A stretch of DNA of 64,000 bases from assembly GCA_037783545.1 (NCBI GenBank), contig JBBELK010001646.1, positions 1 to 64,000 of the forward strand, written 5' to 3'. This DNA comes from Henricia sp. BOLD:AAB3569 (lineage: Eukaryota; Echinodermata; Asteroidea; Spinulosida; Echinasteridae). Under the pieces are notes generated by a model, which was not told the origin of the DNA, searched no databases, and was given only the letters and a program-made list of their open reading frames with translations. The position numbers were made by a program, and so were the translations under genes. Below, piece by piece: positions 1-12,693 of the stretch; positions within the stretch are counted from its first letter, which is position 1; each line of letters begins with the position of its first letter.

Positions 1-70
1 TTGGCGCTTCCTGGATGCTCCCGCAACCTGTGGCTGTCTGTACACACCTCTTTGGTGTATTCCTGACTCG

Positions 71-95
71 TGCGCATGCTCAGTCCTTCGGACTG
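71..95 (+). other. NRF1-like palindromic motif plus short dyad, first instance of a per-monomer element
   Basis: TGCGCATGCTCAG (71-83) differs at one base from the core of the NRF1 consensus TGCGCATGCGCA and overlaps the perfect inverted repeat CAGTCC-TTC-GGACTG (81-95). The element is repeated once in nearly every family A monomer. In family B the dyad is CAGTCATTCGGACTG, a 5-bp stem with a 5-base loop. The motif is visible in the sequence; protein binding is only a suggestion. Confidence 0.45.
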
Positions 96-125
96 TCGTT
101 GACACGGCCCAGTTTGGGACGGGAT

Positions 126-167
126 TTTGGTCAAAGTGTGGTCCAAACGTCGGCAAATTTGGAGGTC
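126..167 (+). other. 42-bp core identical in families A and B (first instance)
   Basis: This block runs from tttggtcaaag to ttggaggtc and is the same in the A and B consensus sequences (compare 20,474-20,515). The roughly 30 bp immediately upstream, by contrast, carries about nine A/B differences. It is the longest shared block in the unit and a candidate protein-binding or nucleosome-positioning segment. Rare copies are mutated inside it, for example gttgtccaaac near 34,151 and 51,083. Confidence 0.6.
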
Positions 168-296
168 AAAAAATATTCCGACGAACTTCAAATTTTGCAT
201 TCTCCAAACACTCTATATTGCGCACTTGTCCTAAAAAATTGACAGACTTTCGCCGGGAAATGGCAGAGAAATTTCAGAGTTTAGAAAAAAAAGGGG

Positions 297-592
297 TTGG
301 CGCTTCCTGGATGCTCCCGCAACCTGTGGCTGTCTGTACACACCTCTTTGGTGTATTCCTGACTCGTGCGCATGCTCAGTCCTTCGGACTGTCGTTGACA
401 CGGCCCAGTTTGGGACGGGATTTTGGTCAAAGTGTGGTCCAAACGTCGGCAAATTTGGAGGTCAAAAAATATTCCGACGAACTTCAAATTTTGCATGCTC
501 CAAACACTCTATATTGCGCACTTGTCCTAAAAAATTGACAGACTTTCGCCAGGAAATGGCAGAGAAATTTCAGAGTTTAGAAAAAAAAGGGG
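297..592 (+). repeat. Representative family A monomer (296 bp)
   Basis: One complete unit, given as a reference for the A array. In order it contains the 5' segment with ttggcgcttcctgg, the shared tgtctgtacacacctctttgg block, tgcgcatgctcag (the dyad region), the family-specific gttgacacggcccag segment, the 42-bp core shared with family B, the ttccgacgaacttc block, a second gcatgc, the cacttgtcctaaaa segment, the gactttcgccgggaaatgg block, the gaaatttc palindrome, and the closing A-run plus gggg. The 295-bp class is seen at 1185-1479. Confidence 0.95.
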
Positions 593-888
593 TTGGCGCT
601 TCCTGGATGCTCCTGCAACCTGTGGCTGTCTGTACACACCTCTTTGGTGTATTCCTGACTCGTGCGCATGCTCAGTCCTTCGGACTGTCGTTGACACGGC
701 CCAGTTTGGGACGGGATTTTGGTCAAAGTGTGGTCCAAACGTCGGCAAATTTGGAGGTCAAAAAATATTCCGACGAACTTCAAATTTTGCATGCTCCAAA
801 CACTCTATATTGCGCACTTGTCCTAACAAATTGACAGACTTTCGCCGGGAAATGGCAGAGAAATTTCAGAGTTTAGAAAAAAAAGGGG

Positions 889-2660
889 TTGGCGCTTCCT
901 GGATGCTCCCGCAACCTGTGGCTGTCTGTACACACCTCTTTGGTGTATTCCTGACTCGTGCGCATGCTCAGTCCTTCGGACTGTCGTTGACACGGCCCAG
1001 TTTGGGACGGGATTTTGGTCAAAGTGTGGTCCAAACGTCGGCAAATTTGGAGGTCAAAAAATATTCCGACGAACTTCAAATTTTGCATGCTCCAAACACT
1101 ATATATTGCGCACTTGTCCTAAAAAATTGACAGACTTTCGCCGGGAAATGGCAGAGAAATTTCAGAGTTTAGAAAAAAAAGGGGTTGGCGCTTCCTGGAT
1201 GCTCCCGCAACCTGTGGCTGTCTGTACACACCTCTTTGGTGTATTCCTGACTCGTGCGCATGCTCAGTCCTTCGGACTGTCGTTGACACGGCCCAGTTTG
1301 GGACGGGATTTTGGTCAAAGTGTGGTCCAAACGTCGGCAAATTTGGAGGTCAAAAAATATTCCGACGAACTTCAAATTTTGCATGCTCCAAACACTCTAT
1401 ATTGCGCACTTGTCCTAAAAAATTGACAGACTTTCGCCGGGAAATGGCAGAGAAATTTCATAGTTTAGAAAAAAAGGGGTTGGCGCTTCCTGGATGCTCC
1501 CGCAACCTGTGGCTGTCTGTAGACACCTCTTTGGTGTATTCCTGACTCGTGCGCATGCTCAGTCCTTCGGACTGTCGTTGACACGGCCCCGTTTGGGACG
1601 GGATTTTGGTCAAAGTGTGGTCCAAACGTCGGCAAATTTGGAGGTCAAAAAATATTCCGACGAACTTCAAATTTTGCATGCTCCAAACACTCTATATTGC
1701 GCACTTGTCCTAAAAAATTGACAGACTTTCGCCCGGAAATGGCAGAGAAATTTCAGAGTTTAGAAAAAAAGGGGTTGGCGCTTCCTGGATGCTCCCGCAA
1801 CCTGTGGCTGTCTGTACACACCTCTTTGGTGTATACCTGACTCGTGCGCATGCTCAGTCCTTCGGACTGTCGTTGACACGGCCCAGTTTGGGACGGGATT
1901 TTGGTCAAAGTGTGGTCCAAACGTCGGCAAATTTGGAGGTCAAAAAATATTCCGACGAACTTCAAATTTTGCATGCTCCAAACACTCTATATTGCGCACT
2001 TGTCCTAAAAAATTGACAGACTTTCGCCGGGAAATGGCAGAGAAATTTCAGAGTTTAGAAAAAAAGGGGTTGGCGCTTCCTGGATGCTCCCGCAACCTGT
2101 GGCTGTCTGTACACACCTCTTTGGTGTATTCCTGACTCGTGCGCATGCTCAGTCCTTCGGACTGTCGTTGACACGGCCCAGTTTGGGACGGGATTTTGGT
2201 CAAAGTGTGGTCCAAACGTCGGCAAATTTGGAGGTCAACAAATATTCCGACGAACTTCAAATTTTGCATGCTCCAAACACTCTATATTGCGCACTTGTCC
2301 TAAAAAATTGACAGAGTTTCGCCGGGAAATGGCAGAGAAATTTCATAGTTTAGAAAAAAAGGGGTTGGCGCTTCCTGGATGCTCCCGCAACCTGTGGCTG
2401 TCTGTACACACCTCTTTGGTGTATTCCTGACTCGTGCGCATGCTCAGTCCTTCGGACTGTCGTTGACACGGCCCAGTTTGGGACGGGATTTTGGTCAAAG
2501 TGTGGTCCAAACGTCGGCAAATTTGGAGGTCAAAAAATATTCCGACGAACTTTAAATTTTGCATGCTCCAAACACTCTATATTGCGCACTTGTCCTAAAA
2601 AATTGACAGACTTTCGCCGGGAAATGGCAGAGAAATTTCAGAGTTTAGAAAAAAAAGGGG
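889..2660 (+). repeat. Family A 6-monomer HOR, copy 1 (1,772 bp)
   Basis: Six consecutive monomers carry an ordered set of variants that recurs downstream. They are: (1) cactatatattg, (2) near-consensus, (3) gtagacacc plus ggccccgttt, followed by the linker variant gcccgg at 1734, (4) gtatacctgac, (5) ggtcaacaaat, (6) gaactttaaatt. The gcccgg variant also lies at 3505, 6455 and 8224, spaced by 6, 10 and 6 monomers. Confidence 0.9.
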
Positions 2661-5611
2661 TTGGCGCTTCCTGGATGCTCCCGCAACCTGTGGCTGTCTG
2701 TACACACCTCTTTGGTGTATTCCTGACTCGTGCGCATGCTCAGTCCTTCGGACTGTCGTTGACACGGCCCAGTTTGGGACGGGATTTTGGTCAAAGTGTG
2801 GTCCAAACGTCGGCAAATTTGGAGGTCAAAAAATATTCCGACGAACTTCAAATTTTGCATGCTCCAAACACTATATATTGCGCACTTGTCCTAAAAAATT
2901 GACAGACTTTCGCCGGGAAATGGCAGAGAAATTTCAGAGTTTAGAAAAAAAGGGGTTGGCGCTTCCTGGATGCTCCCGCAACCTGTGGCTGTCTGTACAC
3001 ACCTCTTTGGTGTATTCCTGACTCGTGCGCATGCTCAGTCCTTCGGACTGTCGTTGACACGGCCCAGTTTGGGACGGGATTTTGGTCAAAGTGTGGTCCA
3101 AACGTCGGCAAATTTGGAGGTCAAAAAATATTCCGACGAACTTCAAATTTTGCATGCTCCAAACACTCTATATTGCGCACTTGTCCTAAAAAATTGACAG
3201 ACTTTCGCCGGGAAATGGCAGAGAAATTTCATAGTTTAGAAAAAAAGGGGTTGGCGCTTCCTGGATGCTCCCGCAACCTGTGGCTGTCTGTAGACACCTC
3301 TTTGGTGTATTCCTGACTCGTGCGCATGCTCAGTCCTTCGGACTGTCGTTGACACGGCCCCGTTTGGGACGGGATTTTGGTCAAAGTGTGGTCCAAACGT
3401 CGGCAAATTTGGAGGTCAAAAAATATTCCGACGAACTTCAAATTTTGCATGCTCCAAACACTCTATATTGCGCACTTGTCCTAAAAAATTGACAGACTTT
3501 CGCCCGGAAATGGCAGAGAAATTTCAGAGTTTAGAAAAAAAGGGGTTGGCGCTTCCTGGATGCTCCCGCAACCTGTGGCTGTCTGTACACACCTCTTTGG
3601 TGTATACCTGACTCGTGCGCATGCTCAGTCCTTCGGACTGTCGTTGACACGGCCCAGTTTGGGACGGGATTTTGGTCAAAGTGTGGTCCAAACGTCGGCA
3701 AATTTGGAGGTCAAAAAATATTCCGACGAACTTCAAATTTTGCATGCTCCAAACACTCTATATTGCGCACTTGTCCTAAAAAATTGACAGACTTTCGCCG
3801 GGAAATGGCAGAGAAATTTCAGAGTTTAGAAAAAAAGGGGTTGGCGCTTCCTGGATGCTCCCGCAACCTGTGGCTGTCTGTACACACCTCTTTGGTGTAC
3901 TCCTGACTCGTGCGCATGCTCAGTCCTTCGGACTGTCGTTGACACGGCCCAGTTTGGGACGGGATTTTGGTCAAAGTGTGGTCCAAACGTCGGCAAATTT
4001 GGAGGTCAACAAATATTCCGACGAACTTCAAATTTTGCATGCTCCAAACACTCTATATTGCGCACTTGTCCTAAAAGATTGACAGAGTTTCGCCGGGAAA
4101 TGGCAGAGAAATTTCATAGTTTAGAAAAAAAGGGGTTGGCGCTTCCTGGATGCTCCCGCAACCTGTGGCTGTCTGTACACACCTCTTTGGTGTATTCCTG
4201 ACTCGTGCGCATGCTCAGTCCTTCGGACTGTCGTTGACACGGCCCAGTTTGGGACGGGATTTTGGTCAAAGTGTGGTCCAAACGTCGGCAAATTTGGAGG
4301 TCAACAAATATTCCGACGAACTTCAAATTTTGCATGCTCCAAACACTCTATATTGCGCACTTGTCCTAAAAAATTGACAGACTTTCGCCAGGAAATGGCA
4401 GAGAAATTTCAGAGTTTAGAAAAAAAGGGGTTGGCGCTTCCTGGATGCTCCCGCAACCTGTGGCTGTCTGTACACACCTCTTTGGTGTATTCCTGACTCG
4501 TGCGCATGCTCAGTCCTTCGGACTGTCGTTGACACGGCCCAGTTTGGGACGGGATTTTGGTCAAAGTGTGGTCCAAACGTCGGCAAATTTGGAGGTCAAA
4601 AAATATTCCGACGAACTTCAAATTTTGCATGCTCCAAACACTCTATATTGCGCACTTGTCCTAAAAAATTGACAGACTTTCGCCGGGAAAGGGCAGAGAA
4701 ATTTCATAGTTTAGAAAAAAAGGGGTTGGCGCTTCCTGGATGCTCCCGCAACCTGTGGCTGTCTGTACACACCTCTTTGGTGTATTCCTGACTCGTGCGC
4801 ATGCTCAGTCCTTCGGACTGTCGTTGACACGGCCCAGTTTGGGACGGGATTTTGGTCAAAGTGTGGTCCAAACGTCGGCAAATTTGGAGGTCAACAAATA
4901 TTCCGACGAACTTCAAATTTTGCATGCTCCAAACACTCTATATTGCGCACTTGTCCTAAAAAATTGACAGACTTTCGCAGGGAAATGGCAGAGAAATTTC
5001 AGAGTTTAGAAAAAAAAGGGGTTGGCGCTTCCTGGATGCTCCCGCAACCTGTGGCTGTCTGTACACACCTCTTTGGTGTATTCCTGACTCGTGCGCATGC
5101 TCAGTCCTTCGGACTGTCGTTGACACGGCCCAGTTTGGGACGGGATTTTGGTCAAAGTGTGGTCCAAACGTCGGCAAATTTGGAGGTCAACAAATATTCC
5201 GACGAACTTCAAATTTTGCATGCTCCAAACACTCTATATTGCGCACTTGTCCTAAAAAATTGACAGAGTTTCGCCGGGAAATGGCAGAGAAATTTCATAG
5301 TTTAGAAAAAAAGGGGTTGGCGCTTCCTGATGCTCCCGCAACCTGTGGCTGTCTGTACACACCTCTTTGGTGTATTCCTGACTCGTGCGCATGCTCAGTC
5401 CTTCGGACTGTCGTTGACACGGCCCAGTTTGGGACGGGATTTTGGTCAAAGTGTGGTCCAAACGTCGGCAAATTTGGAGGTCAAAAAATATTCCGACGAA
5501 CTTTAAATTTTGCATGCTCCAAACACTCTATATTGCGCACTTGTCCTAAAAAATTGACAGACTTTCGCCGGGAAATGGCAGAGAAATTTCAGAGTTTAGA
5601 AAAAAAAGGGG
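2661..5611 (+). repeat. Family A HOR, copy 2, expanded to 10 monomers (2,951 bp)
   Basis: It opens with the same ordered variants as copy 1 (cactatatattg; consensus; gtagacacc/ggccccgttt; gtatacctgac; a gtgtactcctg plus ggtcaacaaat monomer) and ends with the gaactttaaatt monomer. Four extra monomers, mostly of the ggtcaacaaat class, lie between the fifth and last types. This is consistent with local duplication inside a 6-monomer ancestor. The last monomer, near 5,317, also lacks one g (cctgatgctcc). Confidence 0.85.
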
Positions 5612-7381
5612 TTGGCGCTTCCTGGATGCTCCCGCAACCTGTGGCTGTCTGTACACACCTCTTTGGTGTATTCCTGACTCGTGCGCATGCTCAGTCCTTC
5701 GGACTGTCGTTGACACGGCCCAGTTTGGGACGGGATTTTGGTCAAAGTGTGGTCCAAACGTCGGCAAATTTGGAGGTCAAAAAATATTCCGACGAACTTC
5801 AAATTTTGCATGCTCCAAACACTATATATTGCGCACTTGTCCTAAAAAATTGACAGACTTTCGCCGGGAAATGGCAGAGAAATTTCAGAGTTTAGAAAAA
5901 AAGGGGTTGGCGCTTCCTGGATGCTCCCGCAACCTGTGGCTGTCTGTACACACCTCTTTGGTGTATTCCTGACTCGTGCGCATGCTCAGTCCTTCGGACT
6001 GTCGTTGACACGGCCCAGTTTGGGACGGGATTTTGGTCAAAGTGTGGTCCAAACGTCGGCAAATTTGGAGGTCAAAAAATATTCCGACGAACTTCAAATT
6101 TTGCATGCTCCAAACACTCTATATTGCGCACTTGTCCTAAAAAATTGACAGACTTTCGCCGGGAAATGGCAGAGAAATTTCATAGTTTAGAAAAAAAGGG
6201 GTTGGCGCTTCCTGGATGCTCCCGCAACCTGTGGCTGTCTGTAGACACCTCTTTGGTGTATTCCTGACTCGTGCGCATGCTCAGTCCTTCGGACTGTCGT
6301 TGACACGGCCCCGTTTGGGACGGGATTTTGGTCAAAGTGTGGTCCAAACGTCGGCAAATTTGGAGGTCAAAAAATATTCCGACGAACTTCAAATTTTGCA
6401 TGCTCCAAACACTCTATATTGCGCACTTGTCCTAAAAATTGACAGACTTTCGCCCGGAAATGGCAGAGAAATTTCAGAGTTTAGAAAAAAAGGGGTTGGC
6501 GCTTCCTGGATGCTCCCGCAACCTGTGGCTGTCTGTACACACCTCTTTGGTGTATACCTGACTCGTGCGCATGCTCAGTCCTTCGGACTGTCGTTGACAC
6601 GGCCCAGTTTGGGACGGGATTTTGGTCAAAGTGTGGTCCAAACGTCGGCAAATTTGGAGGTCAAAAAATATTCCGACGAACTTCAAATTTTGCATGCTCC
6701 AAACACTCTATATTGCGCACTTGTCCTAAAAAATTGACAGACTTTCGCCGGGAAATGGCAGAGAAATTTCAGAGTTTAGAAAAAAAGGGGTTGGCGCTTC
6801 CTGGATGCTCCCGCAACCTGTGGCTGTCTGTACACACCTCTTTGGTGTACTCCTGACTCGTGCGCATGCTCAGTCCTTCGGACTGTCGTTGACACGGCCC
6901 AGTTTGGGACGGGATTTTGGTCAAAGTGTGGTCCAAACGTCGGCAAATTTGGAGGTCAACAAATATTCCGACGAACTTCAAATTTTGCATGCTCCAAACA
7001 CTCTATATTGCGCACTTGTCCTAAAAAATTGACAGAGTTTCGCCGGGAAATGGCAGAGAAATTTCATAGTTTAGAAAAAAAGGGGTTGGCGCTTCCTGGA
7101 TGCTCCCGCAACCTGTGGCTGTCTGTACACACCTCTTTGGTGTATTCCTGACTCGTGCGCATGCTCAGTCCTTCGGACTGTCGTTGACACGGCCCAGTTT
7201 GGGACGGGATTTTGGTCAAAGTGTGGTCCAAACGTCGGCAAATTTGGAGGTCAAAAAATATTCCGACGAACTTTAAATTTTGCATGCTCCAAACACTCTA
7301 TATTGCGCACTTGTCCTAAAAAATTGACAGACTTTCGCCGGGAAATGGCAGAGAAATTTCAGAGTTTAGAAAAAAAAGGGG
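5612..7381 (+). repeat. Family A 6-monomer HOR, copy 3 (1,770 bp)
   Basis: It has the full ordered set: cactatatattg, consensus, gtagacacc/ggccccgttt, gtatacctgac, gtgtactcctg plus ggtcaacaaat, and gaactttaaatt. One A is missing near 6,436 (cctaaaaattg). This shifts the frame and joins two monomers into a 173-codon open stretch, which shows that ORF length here follows indels. Confidence 0.9.
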
Positions 7382-10300
7382 TTGCGCTTCCTGGATGCTC
7401 CCGCAACCTGTGGCTGTCTGTACACACCTCTTTGGTGTATTCCTGACTCGTGCGCATGCTCAGTCCTTCGGACTGTCGTTGACACGGCCCAGTTTGGGAC
7501 GGGATTTTGGTCAAAGTGTGGTCCAAACGTCGGCAAATTTGGAGGTCAAAAAATATTCCGACGAACTTCAAATTTTGCATGCTCCAAACACTATATATTG
7601 CGCACTTGTCCTAAAAAATTGACAGACTTTCGCCGGGAAATGCAGAGAAATTCAGAGGTTTAGAAAAAAAGGGGTTGGCGCTTCCTGGATGCTCCCGCAA
7701 CCTGTGGCTGTCTGTACACACCTCTTTGGTGTATTCCTGACTCGTGCGCATGCTCAGTCCTTCGGACTGTCGTTGACACGGCCCAGTTTGGGACGGGATT
7801 TTGGTCAAAGTGTGGTCCAAACGTCGGCAAATTTGGAGGTCAAAAAATATTCCGACGAACTTCAAATTTTGCATGCTCCAAACACTCTATATTGCGCACT
7901 TGTCCTAAAAAATTGACAGACTTTCGCCGGGAAATGGCAGAGAAATTTCATAGTTTAGAAAAAAAGGGGTTGGCGCTTCCTGGATGCTCCCGCAACCTGT
8001 GGCTGTCTGTAGACACCTCTTTGGTGTATTCCTGACTCGTGCGCATGCTCAGTCCTTCGGACTGTCGTTGACACGGCCCCGTTTGGGACGGGATTTTGGT
8101 CAAAGTGTGGTCCAAACGTCGGCAAATTTGGAGGTCAAAAAATATTCCGACGAACTTCAAATTTTGCATGCTCCAAACACTCTATATTGCGCACTTGTCC
8201 TAAAAAATTGACAGACTTTCGCCCGGAAATGGCAGAGAAATTTCAGAGTTAGAAAAAAAGGGGTTGGCGCTTCCTGGATGCTCCCGCAACCTGTGGCTGT
8301 CTGTACACACCTCTTTGGTGTATACCTGACTCGTGCGCATGCTCAGTCCTTCGGACTGTCGTTGACACGGCCCAGTTTGGGACGGGATTTTGGTCAAAGT
8401 GTGGTCCAAACGTCGGCAAATTTGGAGGTCAAAAAATATTCCGACGAACTTCAAATTTTGCATGCTCCAAAACACTCTATATTGCGCACTTGTCCTAAAA
8501 AATTGACAGACTTTCGCCGGGAAATGGCAGAGAAATTTCAGAGTTTAGAAAAAAAGGGGTTGGCGCTTCCTGGATGCTCCCGCAACCTGTGGCTGTCTGT
8601 ACACACCTCTTTGGTGTACTCCTGACTCGTGCGCATGCTCAGTCCTTCGGACTGTCGTTGACACGGCCCAGTTTGGGACGGGATTTTGGTCAAAGTGTGG
8701 TCCAAACGTCGGCAAATTTGGAGGTCAACAAATATTCCGACGAACTTCAAATTTTGCATGCTCCAAACACTCTATATTGCGCACTTGTCCTAAAAAATTG
8801 ACAGAGTTTCGCCGGGAAATGGCAGAGAAATTTCATAGTTTAGAAAAAAAGGGGGTTGGCGCTTCCTGGATGCTCCCGCAACCTGTGGCTGTCTGTACAC
8901 ACCTCTTTGGTGTATTCCTGACTCGTGCGCATGCTCAGTCCTTCGGACTGTCGTTGACACGGCCCAGTTTGGGACGGGATTTTGGTCAAAGTGTGGTCCA
9001 AACGTCGGCAAATTTGGAGGTCAACAAATATTCCGACGAACTTCAAATTTTGCATGCTCCAAACACTCTATATTGCGCACTTGTCCTAAAAAATTGACAG
9101 ACTTTCGCCAGGAAATGGCAGAGAAATTTCAGAGTTTAGAAAAAAAGGGGTGGCGCTTCCTGGATGCTCCCGCAACCTGTGGCTGTCTGTACACACCTCT
9201 TTGGTGTATTCCTGACTCGTGCGCATGCTCAGTCCTTCGGACTGTCGTTGACACGGCCCAGTTTGGGACGGGATTTTGGTCAAAGTGTGGTCCAAACGTC
9301 GGCAAATTTGGAGGTCAAAAAATATTCCGACGAACTTCAAATTTTGCATGCTCCAAACACTCTATATTGCGCACTTGTCCTAAAAAATTGACAGACTTTC
9401 GCCGGGAAAGGGCAGAGAAATTTCATAGTTTAGAAAAAAAGGGGTTGGCGCTTCCTGGATGCTCCCGCAACCTGTGGCTGTCTGTACACACCTCTTTGGT
9501 GTATTCCTGACTCGTGCGCATGCTCAGTCCTTCGGACTGTCGTTGACACGGCCCAGTTTGGGACGGGATTTTGGTCAAAGTGTGGTCCAAACGTCGGCAA
9601 ATTTGGAGGTCAACAAATATTCCGACGAACTTCAAATTTTGCATGCTCCAAACACTCTATATTGCGCACTTGTCCTAAAAAATTGACAGAGTTTCGCCGG
9701 GAAATGGCAGAGAAATTTCATAGTTTAGAAAAAAAGGGGTTGGCGCTTCCTGGATGCTCCCGCAACCTGTGGCTGTCTGTACACACCTCTTTGGTGTATT
9801 CCTGACTCGTGCGCATGCTCAGTCCTTCGGACTGTCGTTGACACGGCCAAGTTTGGGACGGGATTTTGGTCAAAGTGTGGTCCAAACGTCGGCAAATTTG
9901 GAGGTCAAAAAATATTCCGACGAACTTCAAATTTTGCATGCTCCAAACACTCTATATTGCGCACTTGTCCTAAAAAATTGACAGACTTTCGCCGGGAAAG
10001 GGCAGAGAAATTTCATAGTTTAGAAAAAAAGGGGTTGGCGCTTCCTGGATGCTCCCGCAACCTGTGGCTGTCTGTACACACCTCTTTGGTGTATTCCTGA
10101 CTCGTGCGCATGCTCAGTCCTTCGGACTGTCGTTGACACGGCCCAGTTTGGGACGGGATTTTGGTCAAAGTGTGGTCCAAACGTCGGCAAATTTGGAGGT
10201 CAACAAATATTCCGACGAACTTCAAATTTTGCATGCTCCAAACACTCTATATTGCGCACTTGTCCTAAAAAATTGACAGAGTTTCGCCGGGAAATGGCAG

Positions 10301-10920
10301 AGAAATTTCATAGTTTAGAAAAAAAGGGGTTGGCGCTTCCTGGATGCTCCCGCAACCTGTGGCTGTCTGTACACACCTCTTTGGTGTATTCCTGACTCGT
10401 GCGCATGCTCAGTCCTTCGGACTGTCGTTGACACGGCCCAGTTTGGGACGGGATTTTGGTCAAAGTGTGGTCCAAACGTCGGCAAATTTGGAGGTCAACA
10501 AATATTCCGACGAACTTCAAATTTTGCATGCTCCAAACACTCTATATTGCGCACTTGTCCTAAAAAATTGACAGACTTTCGCCAGGAAATGGCAGAGAAA
10601 TTTCAGAGTTTAGAAAAAAAGGGGTTGGCGCTTCCTGGATGCTCCCGCAACCTGTGGCTGTCTGTACACACCTCTTTGGTGTATTCCTGACTCGTGCGCA
10701 TGCTCAGTCCTTCGGACTGTCGTTGACACGGCCCAGTTTGGGACGGGATTTTGGTCAAAGTGTGGTCCAAACGTCGGCAAATTTGGAGGTCAAAAAATAT
10801 TCCGACGAACTTCAAATTTTGCATGCTCCAAACACTCTATATTGCGCACTTGTCCTAAAAAATTGACAGACTTTCGCCGGGAAATGGCAGAGAAATTTCA
10901 GAGTTTAGAAAAAAAAGGGG
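7382..10920 (+). repeat. Family A HOR, copy 4, expanded to 12 monomers (3,539 bp)
   Basis: The first five monomers follow the canonical order. The remaining seven are mainly alternating ggtcaacaaat and near-consensus types, with one ggccaagttt variant near 9,848. Single-base indels are unusually frequent in the first third (7,384; 7,641-7,658; 8,250; 8,470). The length is twice the 6-monomer period. Confidence 0.8.
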
Positions 10921-12693
10921 TTGGCGCTTCCTGGATGCTCCCGCAACCTGTGGCTGTCTGTACACACCTCTTTGGTGTATTCCTGACTCGTGCGCATGCT
11001 CAGTCCTTCGGACTGTCGTTGACACGGCCCAGTTTGGGACGGGATTTTGGTCAAAGTGTGGTCCAAACGTCGGCAAATTTGGAGGTCAAAAAATATTCCG
11101 ACGAACTTCAAATTTTGCATGCTCCAAACACTATATATTGCGCACTTGTCCTAAAAAAATGACAGACTTTCGCCGGGAAATGGCAGAGAAATTTCAGAGT
11201 TTAGAAAAAAAAGGGGTTGGCGCTTCCTGGATGCTCCCGCAACCTGTGGCTGTCTGTACACACCTCTTTGGTGTATTCCTGACTCGTGCGCATGCTCAGT
11301 CCTTCGGACTGTCGTTGACACGGCCCAGTTTGGGACGGGATTTTGGTCAAAGTGTGGTCCAAACGTCGGCAAATTTGGAGGTCAAAAAATATTCCGACGA
11401 ACTTCAAATTTTGCATGCTCCAAACACTCTATATTGCGCACTTGTCCTAAAAAATTGACAGACTTTCGCCGGGAAATGGCAGAGAAATTTCATAGTTTAG
11501 AAAAAAAGGGGTTGGCGCTTCCTGGATGCTCCCGCAACCTGTGGCTGTCTGTAGACACCTCTTTGGTGTATTCCTGACTCGTGCGCATGCTCAGTCCTTC
11601 GGACTGTCGTTGACACGGCCCAGTTTGGGACGGGATTTTGGTCAAAGTGTGGTCCAAACGTCGGCAAATTTGGAGGTCAAAAAATATTCCGACGAACTTC
11701 AAATTTAGCATGCTCCAAACACTCTATATTGCGCACTTGTCCTAAAAAATTGACAGACTTTCGCCGGGAAATGGCAGAGAAATTTCAGAGTTTAGAAAAA
11801 AAGGGGTTGGCGCTTCCTGGATGCTCCCGCAACCTGTGGCTGTCTGTACACACCTCTTTGGTGTATTCCTGACTCGTGCGCATGCTCAGTCCTTCGGACT
11901 GTCGTTGACACGGCCCAGTTTGGGACGGGATTTTGGTCAAAGTGTGGTCCAAACGTCGGCAAATTTGGAGGTCAACAAATATTCCGACGAACTTCAAATT
12001 TTGCATGCTCCAAACACTCTATATTGCGCACTTGTACTAAAAAATTGACAGACTTTCGCCGGGAAATGGCAGAGAAATTTCAGAGTTTAGAAAAAAAAGG
12101 GGTTGGCGCTTCCTGGATGCTCCCGCAACCTGTGGCTGTCTGTACACACCTCTTTGGTGTATTCCTGACTCGTGCGCATGCTCAGTCCTTCGGACTGTCG
12201 TTGACACGGCCCAGTTTGGGACGGGATTTTGGTCAAAGTGTGGTCCAAACGTCGGCAAATTTGGAGGTCAACAAATATTCCGACGAACTTCAAATTTTGC
12301 ATGCTCCAAACACTCTATATTGCGCACTTGTCCTAAAAAATTGACAGACTTTCGCCAGGAAATGGCAGAGAAATTTCAGAGTTTAGAAAAAAAGGGGTTG
12401 GCGCTTCCTGGATGCTCCCGCAACCTGTGGCTGTCTGTACACACCTCTTTGGTGTATTCCTGACTCGTGCGCATGCTCAGTCCTTCGGACTGTCGTTGAC
12501 ACGGCCCAGTTTGGGACGGGATTTTGGTCAAAGTGTGGTCCAAACGTCGGCAAATTTGGAGGTCAAAAAATATTCCGACGAACTTCAAATTTTGCAAGCT
12601 CCAAACACTCTATATTGCGCACTTGTCCTAAAAAATTGACAGACTTTCGCCGGGAAATGGCAGAGAAATTTCAGAGTTTAGAAAAAAAAGGGG
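10921..12693 (+). repeat. Family A 6-monomer HOR, copy 5 (1,773 bp)
   Basis: It begins with the cactatatattg monomer, followed by consensus and a gtagacacc monomer that here lacks the usual ggccccgttt partner variant. Two ggtcaacaaat monomers and one near-consensus monomer follow. The gtatacctgac type is absent, so this copy is a rearranged or gene-converted version of the HOR. Confidence 0.75.

Noticed and set aside
60..100. A stable UUCG tetraloop hairpin at the ccttcgg dyad
   Set aside because: The palindrome register places a three-base TTC loop. In the C(TTCG)G register the outer stem does not pair.
241..300. CENP-B box in the gactttcgccgggaaatgg block
   Set aside because: The TTCG and CGGG elements do not fall in the required TTCGNNNNANNCGGG spacing in either family by eye.
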